Part shown: positions 1-7,068 of the stretch, piece after piece
Numbering within the stretch: the stretch's first letter is position 1
Layout: the number at the start of each line of letters is the position of its first letter
Assembly: GCA_040007095.1 (NCBI GenBank)
Contig: JBDTVS010000003.1
Location: 1-11,028, forward strand
Reading direction: 5' to 3'
DNA: 11,028 bases
Source of the DNA: JBDTVS01 sp040007095
GTDB taxonomy: Bacteria > Acidobacteriota > Vicinamibacteria > Vicinamibacterales > CAVVIG01
The notes under the pieces: generated by a model
Databases searched by the model: none
What the model was told of the DNA's origin: nothing
The model's input: only the letters and a program-made list of their open reading frames with translations
Position numbers and translations under genes: made by a program

Positions 1-55
1 CAGCGACAACGCCGGCAACGCGATAGAGCTGATCGAGCACAAGACGGCGCGGTAG
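1..55 (+). CDS. 3' end of an upstream gene, possibly VOC/glyoxalase family
   Basis: Only the last 17 codons are in the window, read from base 2 to a TAG at 53-55. The peptide ends DNAGNAIELIEHKTAR. Members of the glyoxalase/bleomycin-resistance (VOC) superfamily often finish with a DPDGN-x-IEL-type strand carrying the metal-binding Glu, and this tail fits that pattern. The match is short, so the family is a guess; that it is coding is more likely, because the frame is open and has a natural amino-acid mix. The upstream sequence would decide. Confidence 0.35.
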   Translation, partial: SDNAGNAIELIEHKTAR

Positions 56-759
56 CAGCGGAGCGACGCCATCGGTCGCGGTAGAGGCGAACAACGGCCT
101 CGTTTTTGGTGCAAACGTCGAGGCCGCTGTGGCGGACCGTGGCCGGAGTGTTCCAGCTCTCAGCCGGGCCGGCTGGTCACGCCGCGCGCTCGTAGAAGTT
201 CAGCAGTCCGCCGAGCAGGCTGGCACGGACAACCCTACGTTTCTCGGCGAGTTCTCGTCACGCCGGCGAACGGTCTGTGTGTCTCCAAGGGTTGAGCAGC
301 GCGAGGGAACGGCGGATGATCATCAACCATGCCGACCACAAGCCGTCCGCCGTGGTGTCAAAAGCTCGGCTGCGGCCGGATCTGGGAACGGCGCACCGGC
401 GACGGGCGCAAAGTAACAGCAGCAGCGAGCAGCGACCTTTGTCCTGCTCCACCCGTTTGCGGATACGGACGCGACGACCGCGATCCGGGACCGCTCCCCA
501 GGAATTGGGTCCCCGAGGTCGAGGGCTGTTCGTCGCGGTCAACTGTGCCGCCAGTGTCAAGAAGCTCGGCGGAGGGCTACCGAAAGGCGAGTGAAGCCCG
601 AAATTGTACAGCCAGCATTGTGCCGCATTCTGTGCCCCCTCCCGGTCTCAAACCATGTGATTCGGTGTCATTTCAACACTGCGGTCGTTGGCGCGTTGGT
701 GCCCGTCGATATTGCTCCATCTGCGTGAATGCGTGTTGGTACGCAAGGGTCGGGATCTG
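56..759. other. Gene-poor stretch, no intact gene seen
   Basis: All six frames give arginine- and proline-rich shadow ORFs without recognisable motifs. The only recognisable item is a short reverse-strand transposase-like tail, listed separately. I see no promoter, terminator or RNA gene that I can defend. The stretch ends at the tRNA-Arg 3' half and so looks like eroded junk next to an integration site. Confidence 0.5.
177..257 (-). pseudogene. Remnant of an integrase-type transposase C-terminus
   Basis: Reading the reverse strand from just after an in-frame TGA (258-260) to a TGA at 177-179 gives a 26-codon tail ending LLGGLLNFYERAA. DDE integrase-core transposases common in Acidobacteria often end in a similar way (CRERLGGLL-x-x-Y-x-R-x-A followed by stop); this is recalled family knowledge, not a search result. 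Nothing upstream in any frame extends the match, so at most the last dozen or two residues survive. The call rests on about 12 residues and could be chance. Confidence 0.3.
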
Positions 760-804
760 CCTACGAACCAGGACGTCGCAGTTCGAGTCCTGCAGGGCGC
801 ACCA
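760..804 (+). repeat. tRNA-Arg(ACG) 3' half, left att-like copy
   Basis: The 45 bases run from the anticodon loop (CTACGAA, anticodon ACG) through the 3' anticodon strand CCAGG, a variable loop, a TTCGAGT T-loop and the acceptor strand AGGGCGC to a genomic ACCA end. The 5' half of the tRNA (acceptor GCGCCCT, D arm) is not found upstream, so this is not a working tRNA gene. It aligns with the copy at 10228-10273 with two substitutions and one missing base; the missing base shortens the T stem. A tRNA 3' half beginning at the anticodon loop is the usual footprint of tyrosine-recombinase integration. I infer a decayed attachment site. Confidence 0.7.
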
Positions 805-1044
805 CTTCAAATCCCTTTAAGCGCCGACTTTTGGCGGTGAACCCGACGAGCGTTGTGGTTGTGACCGTTGATCCAAGCACACGGGGGAGGCCGACGGTTT
901 GCCGGCGCACTCTTTCAATACTCGATTTCTTCACTGGTGTGACTGTAGCGGTCGCCCTGGGAAGCGCGCTGTTCTCGGGCCGGACTGAATCCGCTCGTTC
1001 GGACCCTCTCGCTGAACAAGAATGACGTTTTCGGTGGGGACAGT
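805..1044. other. Short non-coding stretch after the left tRNA fragment
   Basis: There is no gene between the tRNA fragment and the stop codon of the reverse-strand VWA gene. If 760-804 were a fresh attachment site, an integrase would be expected nearby; none is visible on either strand. I see no clear terminator for the VWA gene. Confidence 0.45.
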
Positions 1045-1991
1045 CTACGGCTTCGGCGCGACGTACGTCTTGCGCGAGCGCGGCTTGAAGTCGCCCTTGA
1101 CGATCTTGATGTTGACCGTGTGGACCTTCCCGTTGCGCAGCGGCGGAGCGAAGCCAAGCAGATATTGGCTGTGGAGCTCGTCGGCGACGCGCGCGAACGC
1201 TTCCCCGAGATCCTGCGTCGGCCGGATCTCGATGTAGCCGCCGCCGGTCTCTTCGGCGACCTTGGCCAGACCCGGATCCGGCAGGTCTGCGATGAGCATC
1301 TGCTGGAGGTTGCCGGGGCCGATCGGCAACGGCCGGTTCCGCCGGCTGCGCATGGCGACGCCGTAGATCATCACATCATCTCTCCGCGCGCGGTCGATGA
1401 TCTCGGCTGGCTGATCGGCTTGCGGCGGAAACTCGGCGGCTCGGTATCCTTGCCGTCGCTTAGCACGAGAATCACCGTCCGCTGCTCGCCCGTGGGTCCG
1501 AGCGCATCCATGGCCTCGTCGACGGCGCGCCAGAGCGGCGTCGGGGCGTCGGGCGCAATCGACCGCGGCAACGCGGCCTCGAGCTCCTGTGCATTGTGCG
1601 TGAACGACGGGCTAATCGTCACGGTGTCGCCAAACGTGCCCACCTTCGCCCCATCATCGGGCCGTAGCCGCCTGAAGAGCTCGTGCGAGGCGGCGCGAAG
1701 CAGCGGGAGGTTGCCCCCCATGCTGCCCGAGACGTCAAGCATGACGATCAGCCTGACCGGTTGCGGCGTGTTGTCGAAGACCGTGATCGGCTGCGCCTTG
1801 CCTTCGTCGCGGACTTCGAAGTCCGATGGCGTCAGGGTCGTGACGAGACGCCCCTCCTTGTCGGTCACGGTGATGAAGACGCGCACGGCATCGGCGGTGC
1901 CGCGAAACACCGCCTGCTGCGCCAACACACCGATCGCGACGCTGATGCACGTCGCTGCCGCCGCCGCAAGAGTGACACGGAACCTGGTCAT
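1045..1991 (-). pseudogene. Frameshifted VWA-domain protein (VWFA-related Acidobacterial type)
   Basis: The 5' part runs from ATG at 1991: a signal peptide (MTRFRVTLAAAAATCISVAI, then GVLAQQ), a beta-rich segment (VFITVTDKEGRLVTTLTPSD, then FEVRDEGKAQPITVF) and a von Willebrand A domain with its MIDAS motif DVSGSM at residues 86-91 and a later LSDGKDT strand. The reading then moves to another frame. Around 1428-1435 the sequence must shift by one base to continue PPQADQPAEIIDRARRDDV and then VMIYGVAM, QQMLIADLPDP, GGGYIEIRP and ELHSQYLLGFAP, ending KTYVAPKP with TAG at 1045-1047. Both halves fit the Acidobacterial VWFA-related family (TIGR03436 type), secreted proteins of unknown role that bind a divalent metal through the MIDAS site. 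An AAGG lies 8 bases before ATG 1991. A TTG at 2006 overlaps the stop of the gene ahead and is an alternative coupled start. No classical slippery heptamer is present, so this is a mutation or a sequence error. Confidence 0.8.
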
Positions 1992-2002
1992 AGGCTGGAC
2001 CT

Positions 2003-2412
2003 TCAACGGGTGACGAGGAACACCGCGCGGTACGTGTCGTGATCGATCTGACGGCCGCTGAACGGATACGGCTGCAGCTGCACGAGCTCGATGCGGATCG
2101 GCCGTGACTCACCACCGCGCGCGCTTGATCGCCGGTGTGCAGCTCGTCGTCGATGCTGCCGCCGCTCGTGGCGCGCAGTGGCACGATGGCGTCGTCGCCC
2201 TGGATGCAGAAGAAACCGGCGGGACCGCGCGAGTCGCCAGAGACCCGGAGAAACTCGAGCTGGACGGACGTCTCGCGAACGACGACCGGCTGGCGCGGCG
2301 CCAAGGTGAACTCCTGGCTGAGCGCTACGGTCGGCGCGGATGGACTTCCTTCGCGACAGGCTGTCGCCGGCCGGAGACAGCAGGCGGCCCCAAGCAGCAG
2401 GATTGACCGCAT
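2003..2412 (-). pseudogene. Frameshifted small secreted protein upstream of the VWA gene
   Basis: ATG at 2412 opens a short signal sequence (MRSILLLGAACCLRPATAC; possibly a lipoprotein, but the lipobox is poor). A beta-rich body follows, with segments EFTLAPRQPVVVRETSVQLE, DSRGPAGFFCIQGDDAIVPL and ATSGGSIDDELHTG. At about 2114-2124 an alternating CG run (GCGCGCGCGG on the coding strand) breaks the frame. Removing two bases there gives an uninterrupted GGESRPIRIELVQLQPYP and then DHDTYRAVFLVTR, ending TGA at 2003-2005. I know no function for this family. The gene ends just before the VWA gene, which suggests the two were co-transcribed. A dinucleotide-run slip can be a true mutation or an assembly error. 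Confidence 0.65.
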
Positions 2413-3033
2413 ACCCGTCAACGGTAGCACCTCCCGTGCCGTGGCTGAACTGGACGCAATGGACCAGGCACGCCATCCGAGGCCACGCACACATTCACGA
2501 AACCGCAGATGCGTGTGTCGCCGCCCGTCACGGCCACGGCATCGGCCGCGCGATCGTCGGCGCGTTGGAACGCGAAGCGACGCAAGACGATCGCGCAACC
2601 GGGGCGACGGGCGACGACTTGCTCGCGGCCGGCCATCGCGGCACGACCGGTTTGATGTGCCACATCACCCGGCCGAAGTAGAGAAACTGTTCAGACTTCA
2701 CAAACGCCGGCAAGGTCGCCGTAAGAAATTCAGACGAATCCGGTCGCTGATTGCCCGATGAGTTGCGCGATCAGACCCGACAGACCGCCGATGGCCCAGC
2801 GGCCATCCGGTGGCCAGATCGGAGACGCCTCGTGGCCGCGATCGAAGGTCGACGGCGTGAACACCCCTCTGAGTGGCCGTGTCAGCATCGTGCCCGCGAG
2901 AATCCGCGGATCGCCGCTCGCGGCGTGCTAACCTCGGGCGCGCCGCGCGACCGCGCTGACCAGCCGTGGGTGAGCCTCACCGGCAACCGGTCCGCCGCCC
3001 GAGCGGCACGAAACTTAGATCTCTGGAGGCCGC
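2413..3033. other. Spacer between divergent genes, with one gene scrap
   Basis: The reverse-strand secreted-protein gene and the forward cyclase gene start back to back across this spacer, so promoters for both should lie here, but I cannot pick convincing -35/-10 boxes. ORFs in 2430-2715 have no family motifs that I recognise. The PD40-like scrap at 2730-2927 is listed separately. A GGAGG at 3025-3029 serves the cyclase gene. Confidence 0.45.
2730..2927 (-). pseudogene. Remnant resembling a PD40/TolB-type beta-propeller protein
   Basis: On the reverse strand, between a TAG (2928-2930) and a TGA (2730-2732), the frame encodes SGDPRILAGT and later STFDRGHEASPIWPPDGRW. WD40-like propellers (PD40), often at the C-terminus of Acidobacterial serine/threonine kinases, carry blades of the form LTFDP-x-x-x-x-x-PIWSPDGRWIAF; this matches with a Ser-to-Pro change. 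Only about one blade is left and no continuation is found on either side, so it is a dead fragment. The assignment rests on the single blade motif. Confidence 0.4.
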
Positions 3034-4056
3034 ATGACTGTTTCGAGACAGACCGTTCGACGCATCATGACCATCGCGGTCGTTGGGATCGTGTGGTTCG
3101 CGAAGCCGGCCATTCAGGCGGGCCAACGCAGCGGACCGACGATTGCGACAGAAGCCGATTTCCAGCGCGCGATGAAGGACCTGTCCAACTGGGGTCGATG
3201 GGGGGAGAAGGACGAGCTGGGCGCAGCGAATCTCATTACACCGGCCAAACGAAAGCAGGCGCTGGCGTTGGCGAGAGAGGGCGTCACGGTGTCCCTCGCG
3301 CACGACGTGCCGCAGGAAAAGGCCGCCGACACTCCCGCGATCCTCGAGCGCTCCCTCGTCACCGTCAGTCCGGCCGTCACACTGGATCGCTACCAGTACG
3401 ACGGCACCTATCACGGCGTCTCGCACAGCCACCTGGATGCCGTCGACTGTCACATCATGCTGGACGGCCGGGGATACAACGGCGTGTCGATGGACGACAT
3501 CAAGGCGGTTGGCGGGTGTCCGAGAGGCAGCATCAACGCCCTGAAGGACGGTGTGGTCACGCGCGGCGTCCTGCTCGATGCCACGCTCCTGCCGGGAAAG
3601 GGCACCAGCGAGGGTTGGCTCGAGCCAGGCACGGCAGTGCATCGGGCGGATATCGAGGCGCTCGAAAAAATCGAGCGTGTGACGATCGCGTCCGGCGACG
3701 TCCTCCTGCTCTACACCGGGCGTTGGAAGCGCCGTGCGGCAAAGGGCCCGTGGCCGACCGCGACCGGATTCGCCGGATACCACCCTGACGTCGCGTACTT
3801 CCTGAAGGAACGCGGCGTATCGTTCATCGGGTCGGACGGACCGAACGACGTCTCGCCGTCGGGCCTGCCGCGCGTCGTAAGCCTCCACACCTTGGCCCTG
3901 GTTGCGATGGGCGTGAGCATCTTCGACAATCTCGACTTCGAGCGGGCGGCCGAGCAGGCGAAACGACGCAATCGATATGAATTCCTCTTCATGGCCGCTC
4001 CTCTCCGCATCGAGAAAGGCACCGGATCGCCGCTCAATCCGCTGGCCGTGTTCTGA
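3034..4056 (+). CDS. Secreted cyclase-family (kynurenine formamidase-like) hydrolase
   Basis: A 340-residue protein beginning with a signal peptide (MTVSRQTVRRIMTIAVVGIV, probable cleavage near AIQA-GQ, residue 30). The mature part carries NWGRWGEKDELGAANLITP (52-70), typical of one branch of the cyclase family (PF04199). It has the metal-binding H-x-G motif variant YHGVSHSHLDAVDCH at 126-140, then GDVLLLYTGRW (221-231) and GSDGPNDVSPSG (267-277). Family members are metal-dependent amidohydrolases related to bacterial kynurenine formamidase; the substrate of this branch is not known, and the export signal argues against a cytoplasmic tryptophan pathway role. The start is fixed by GGAGG four bases before ATG 3034. 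Length is usual for the family with a signal peptide, and no frame damage is seen. It appears to be a single-gene unit, with decayed DNA on both sides. The family is sure; the substrate is unknown. Confidence 0.88.
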   Translation: MTVSRQTVRRIMTIAVVGIVWFAKPAIQAGQRSGPTIATEADFQRAMKDLSNWGRWGEKDELGAANLITPAKRKQALALAREGVTVSLAHDVPQEKAADTPAILERSLVTVSPAVTLDRYQYDGTYHGVSHSHLDAVDCHIMLDGRGYNGVSMDDIKAVGGCPRGSINALKDGVVTRGVLLDATLLPGKGTSEGWLEPGTAVHRADIEALEKIERVTIASGDVLLLYTGRWKRRAAKGPWPTATGFAGYHPDVAYFLKERGVSFIGSDGPNDVSPSGLPRVVSLHTLALVAMGVSIFDNLDFERAAEQAKRRNRYEFLFMAAPLRIEKGTGSPLNPLAVF

Positions 4057-4220
4057 CGCACCGGGCTAGGCGGCACGATCGCGACCGGCGTGACGACGTC
4101 TCCCGCGACACGCCGAATTCGACGGTCAATCCAATTGTCGCCAATCACGCGCACGTCTATTGCCTGCTCGTCGCACGAGATCACTGGTGCTGGGTAGAGG
4201 CACATGAGGGCATCGCCATC
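4057..4220. other. Downstream of the cyclase gene, ambiguous coding
   Basis: Both strands stay open here. The forward frame that leads into the 4221 ORF reads back into the end of the cyclase gene, while a reverse frame gives APVISCDEQAIDVRVIGDNW. No start codon with a ribosome site is visible on either strand. It may be a scrap of a lost gene. I see no terminator hairpin with a T-run after the cyclase stop. Confidence 0.3.
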
Positions 4221-4439
4221 GTGACGTTCGATGCCTTTACCGAGGCGCTCAGGGCGCCGGGCACTCTGGGCGAGAACGTGCAGACGTTGCTTGCTTACGA
4301 ATGGCTTCCTGTTGAGGGGCGTGAGTTCTATGTTCAGTTCGACACGGCGACAGTGAACGGCGTGTCGATTGAGTCGCCGGTCTTCTACCCCATTCCGCAA
4401 GTCGCGCGGCCTGCCGTCGCGGCCATAGGTGGTAAGTAG
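4221..4439 (+). CDS. Small unidentified ORF, possibly a gene fragment
   Basis: A 72-codon frame starts at a GTG (4221) and ends at TAG 4437-4439. Its product has a natural mix (LGENVQTLLAYEWLPVEGRE, then VNGVSIESPVFYPIP) and its third codon positions are richer in G+C than its first positions, which favours this strand over the overlapping reverse frame. There is no convincing ribosome site before 4221, and the frame stays open and protein-like upstream to about 4095, so the true start may be lost. I do not recognise the family. It may be the tail of a truncated gene. Confidence 0.3.
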   Translation: MTFDAFTEALRAPGTLGENVQTLLAYEWLPVEGREFYVQFDTATVNGVSIESPVFYPIPQVARPAVAAIGGK

Positions 4440-4648
4440 TCTCGTGCCGAGCTGGACGTTGCCGGAGCATAGAAAGGCAGGAAGGTGCGGTCTCAAGGGG
4501 CGGAGGTTTCCAGAAGGCTCGGCGACTGTGCGCTTTTAGCCTTGCCGCACAGCTGTAAATCGGCTTTGCTCAAAGAGGGACAAACAGCGATGGACATGAA
4601 TGTCGGCAGAGTGGATTCCTTGCAGTAGCGGATTTGTCGAAGCGGATG
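4440..4648. other. No gene seen
   Basis: All frames are short or shadow-like and I find no motif, RNA gene or terminator. The composition is less GC-rich and less regular than in the flanking intact genes, consistent with non-coding or decayed DNA. Confidence 0.4.
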
Positions 4649-5021
4649 TCATTCGCTGGGTCGAAGGCCGTGAACGTCGGCGAATTTCTGGTCGTCGCTG
4701 AAGTATTGAAGGATCAGGGCGGTTGGCTCGACCTGCTCGTTCATGCCTGCACTGTTACGAGCGAGAAACCCGGTCACAAGATCCTGCCCCTTGCGAGCGG
4801 TCCCCTCACGCGCAAACGGCACACCGTCGAGAAAGGCAGACCCGAGCGCTTGCTTGGAGCGATGAGACCGCGCGCGCTGCCCTGGTGAAGGGGGTCGCCG
4901 CGCCTGCGCGGTAGCCGAGTTGTGGACTCGCGGCCGAGCCGTTCTTATCTGCGCCCTCGCCCAGCTGTCCCCACAGAAGCGGATCAGGTGGTTGCCCGAG
5001 TAGCCAGAACCGTGTCCCACC
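4649..5021 (-). pseudogene. Broken reverse-strand gene, C-terminal part, family unknown
   Basis: The reverse strand from about 4855 to a TGA at 4649-4651 encodes a natural-looking tail: SKQALGSAFLDGVPFAREGT, GQDLVTGFLARNSAGMNEQ, VEPTALILQYFSDDQKFADV, ending HGLRPSE. Upstream of about 4859 a different reverse frame carries FWLLGQPPDPLLWGQLGEGA and SPQLGYRAGAATPF, so the two parts appear joined by a frameshift near 4855-4860. Further upstream (above 5021) the sequence stops looking like protein and no start is found. I do not recognise the family. The last 65 or so residues are the most convincing part; the upstream segment is weaker. Confidence 0.3.
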
Positions 5022-5202
5022 GCGGAATCTTTCTCGTAGCTGTCCCCTGCCGCTCCCGAGTGACGAGAACTCGCGCGAAAAAATGCAGAATGTCCGTGGG
5101 AATAGGTCGGCTGTGCGCCGGATCGCAGGCACACAACGAGACGACGCACAGAAGGCCGGCGCCCTCCGGCGCAACGGCGCGCCAAGCAGCGATCAGGCGA
5201 CG

Positions 5203-5642
5203 ATGACGACGCGGTTCCTGCTGCACGGCGATCTGATGACGGTGCTGACGACCATCCAGGATCCGATCTACCTCAGCGAGCCGGAAGTGCTCTCGAAGAC
5301 ATTCCAGCGCGACACCGCGGCGGCCCCGATGTCGCCGGTCGGTCCACCGTGCGTCGCGGCCTACGAGGCGTCGGCGACGAAGTGCCGCACTATCTGCCTG
5401 GGAAGAATCCATCGATCGGCGAGTTGACAGACCTGTACCACATTCCGCGCGACGCCGAGCTCGGCGCTGCGGAGACGATGTATCCCGAGTTCCGCAAAAA
5501 GATAAAGGACGCCTTCGTGCGGCCCGAAAAGTGTGTGCGCAACTGCGGCGGCCCGCCCCGCACGCCTGGGTCTCGAATCGCCAATTCTCGCGCTGAATCC
5601 AGGATTGATCAATATTGTGATTGTGCTGCACTAGCCGTCTGA
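5203..5642 (+). pseudogene. Frameshifted C-terminal fragment of an uncharacterised acidobacterial protein
   Basis: From 5203 one frame gives TTRFLLHGDLMTVLTTIQDP, then IYLSEPEVLSKTFQRD and PVGPPCVAAYE (to 5367). The reading must then shift by one base to continue DEVPHYLPGKNPSIGELTDL and ELGAAETMYPEFRKKIKD, running to TGA 5640-5642. The pattern DP-x-YL-x-EP, then V-PHYLPG-x-NP, then a GAAETMYPE-type motif, is one I associate with hypothetical proteins that recur near DUF6152 genes in Vicinamibacteria; this is recollection, not a search. The N-terminal part is missing and the last 25 or so codons look random, so this is a truncated, frameshifted relic. It may come from an older copy of the same gene set that is intact at 5871-9842. 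Confidence 0.45.
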
Positions 5643-5659
5643 CTTACGCTGACCCGCTG

Positions 5660-5800
5660 ATGAAGGATCTCCTGCTCCCCGGTGCGCCTGGCCGTCATGG
5701 CCGCGAAGCCTCTGTGGCCGGGGTGGCGCACGGGCGGAGGTGGCGGAGAATCTGCTGCTCAGGCAGCCACTGATCGTCCTGCGCCGGATCTCCGGCGAGT
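5660..5800 (+). mobile_element. N-terminal remnant of an integrase-core transposase
   Basis: ATG 5660 starts MKDLLL. A second frame then gives VMAAKPLWPGWRTGG (5694 onward), and a third gives AENLLLRQPLIVLRRISGE (5743-5800). Joined, these follow the N-terminus of integrase-core IS transposases of the type MKDLLL-x-x-VHLAV-x-AKL-x-RPGG-x-R-x-V-AENLLLRQQLIVLRR, recalled from family knowledge. At least two frameshifts separate the parts, and the DDE catalytic core is absent. It ends just before the operon, so an IS insertion followed by deletion may once have sat at this junction. Confidence 0.5.
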
Positions 5801-5870
5801 GTCGGCGGGCGCGACATCGCGCTGGTCGTGACGGCGTTGAAAGCTCGGTTATGAAGGCAAGGAGCGGAGC

Positions 5871-7058
5871 ATGCGAAGCGTCAGAGGAATCTCAGCCGCA
5901 ATCGTCGCCGTCGCGAGCGGGCTGCTCATCGCGGCGTGTGCCAGGACCACGGCGCCGGCCGGAGCGGCAACCGGCGGCGTCAAGACGCCGTGGGGCGACC
6001 CGGATCTGGAGGGCATCTGGACGCAGGAATTCGATACGCCGCTCCAGCGTCCGGCGCGGTTCAAAGACAAGGCGACCTTGACTGAACAGGAGCGCGCCGA
6101 GCTCGACAAGCAACGCGCGGCGCTGCAGGGTCGCGACAGGCGGGTGGAACGCGGGACCGAGCTCGACGTGGCCGGCGCATACAGCCAGATTTTCAACACC
6201 GTCAAGCGCACCGGTTCACGCACCTCCCTCATCATCGACCCGCCCGACGGCCGCATGCCGCCGCTGACGCCCGAGGCTCAGGCGCGCAACGCCGCCGATC
6301 GCGCGTTCCGCCTGTCGCTGCTTCAGTCCACCGACACCTGCAAGAACAAAATGGCCGGCTGCCGCGGCGGGACGTACGACCCGAAGCCGTCGCCGCGCCT
6401 CGACGAGATCCCCGACCGCTACAACACGGGGCGGATGAATCGGCATGATCGCCCCGAGGACGGCAGCCTCGGCGACCGCTGCATCGTCGGCGCATTGCCC
6501 GACATGCCGACACCGTTCGGCGGCAACTTCTGGCGCATCGTCCAGACGGCGGGCGGCGACATCGCGCTCTACTACGACACCGGACAGGGTCAAGGCTTCC
6601 GCCGCACCATCGTGATGAACGGCAAGCCGCACCTGCCGGCGGCGATCCGCCAGTTCTCGGGCGACTCGCGCGGTCGTTGGGAGGGCAACACGCTAGTCGT
6701 CGACGTCACGAACTTCACGCCGATGCTCGACTCATTCGGTGCCCGCGAGAACAAGCACCTCGTCGAGCGCTTCACGCGGATCGGCGCAAACTCGCTCGAG
6801 TATAAGGTGACAGTCGAGGATCCGACGGTCTTTACGCGTCCGTGGACACTGCAGATGGACTTCACGAAGCAGAGCGACGAGAAGAACCGGATCTATTACG
6901 AACCGCGCTGCCACGAGGGCAACTACGCATTCCCGGCGCTGATGCTTGCGGCGCGCATTGGCGAGCGCGACTACGCCGCCGGAAAGGGCCCGCGTCCAGA
7001 TACGCGGGACAACGCGACTGACTTCGTCGGCACCGAAGAGAACCCCCTCAACCAGTGA
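5871..7058 (+). CDS. Putative lipoprotein of unknown function, GRWEG-core family
   Basis: A 395-residue product with a lipoprotein-type signal (MRSVRGISAAIVAVASGLLI then AAC; Cys23 as the lipidation site). After a linker it has KTPWGDPDLEGIWTQEFDTP (39-58), a form common in uncharacterised Acidobacterial secreted proteins. The central and C-terminal part is beta-rich with RGRWEGNTLVVDVTNF (268-282), a VERFTRIG strand, VEDPTVFTRPWTLQMDF (315-331) and CHEGNYAF (347-354). Four Cys (157, 164, 204, 347) could form disulphides. AAGGAG six bases before ATG 5871 fixes the start. It is the first gene of a tight four-gene operon, and its C-terminal half is clearly related to the next protein. I know no function: no catalytic motif is evident, and an envelope-anchored binding or scaffold role is only a guess. 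Confidence 0.85.
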   Translation: MRSVRGISAAIVAVASGLLIAACARTTAPAGAATGGVKTPWGDPDLEGIWTQEFDTPLQRPARFKDKATLTEQERAELDKQRAALQGRDRRVERGTELDVAGAYSQIFNTVKRTGSRTSLIIDPPDGRMPPLTPEAQARNAADRAFRLSLLQSTDTCKNKMAGCRGGTYDPKPSPRLDEIPDRYNTGRMNRHDRPEDGSLGDRCIVGALPDMPTPFGGNFWRIVQTAGGDIALYYDTGQGQGFRRTIVMNGKPHLPAAIRQFSGDSRGRWEGNTLVVDVTNFTPMLDSFGARENKHLVERFTRIGANSLEYKVTVEDPTVFTRPWTLQMDFTKQSDEKNRIYYEPRCHEGNYAFPALMLAARIGERDYAAGKGPRPDTRDNATDFVGTEENPLNQ

Positions 7059-7068
7059 GACCGCATCC

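Noticed and set aside
1420..1440. Programmed ribosomal frameshift in the VWA gene
   Set aside because: No X-XXY-YYZ slippery heptamer or downstream structure is apparent, the family is not known for recoding, and the neighbouring gene is also frameshifted.
1120..2013. Long forward ORF (297 codons) opposite the VWA gene
   Set aside because: It is the antisense of the VWA protein, with shadow composition; the reverse strand holds the MIDAS motif, the signal peptide and the family pattern.
2751..3888. Long Arg/Gly-rich ORFs on both strands over the cyclase gene (2751-3788 forward, 2977-3888 reverse)
   Set aside because: They are out-of-frame or antisense to the intact cyclase gene and show no family motifs.
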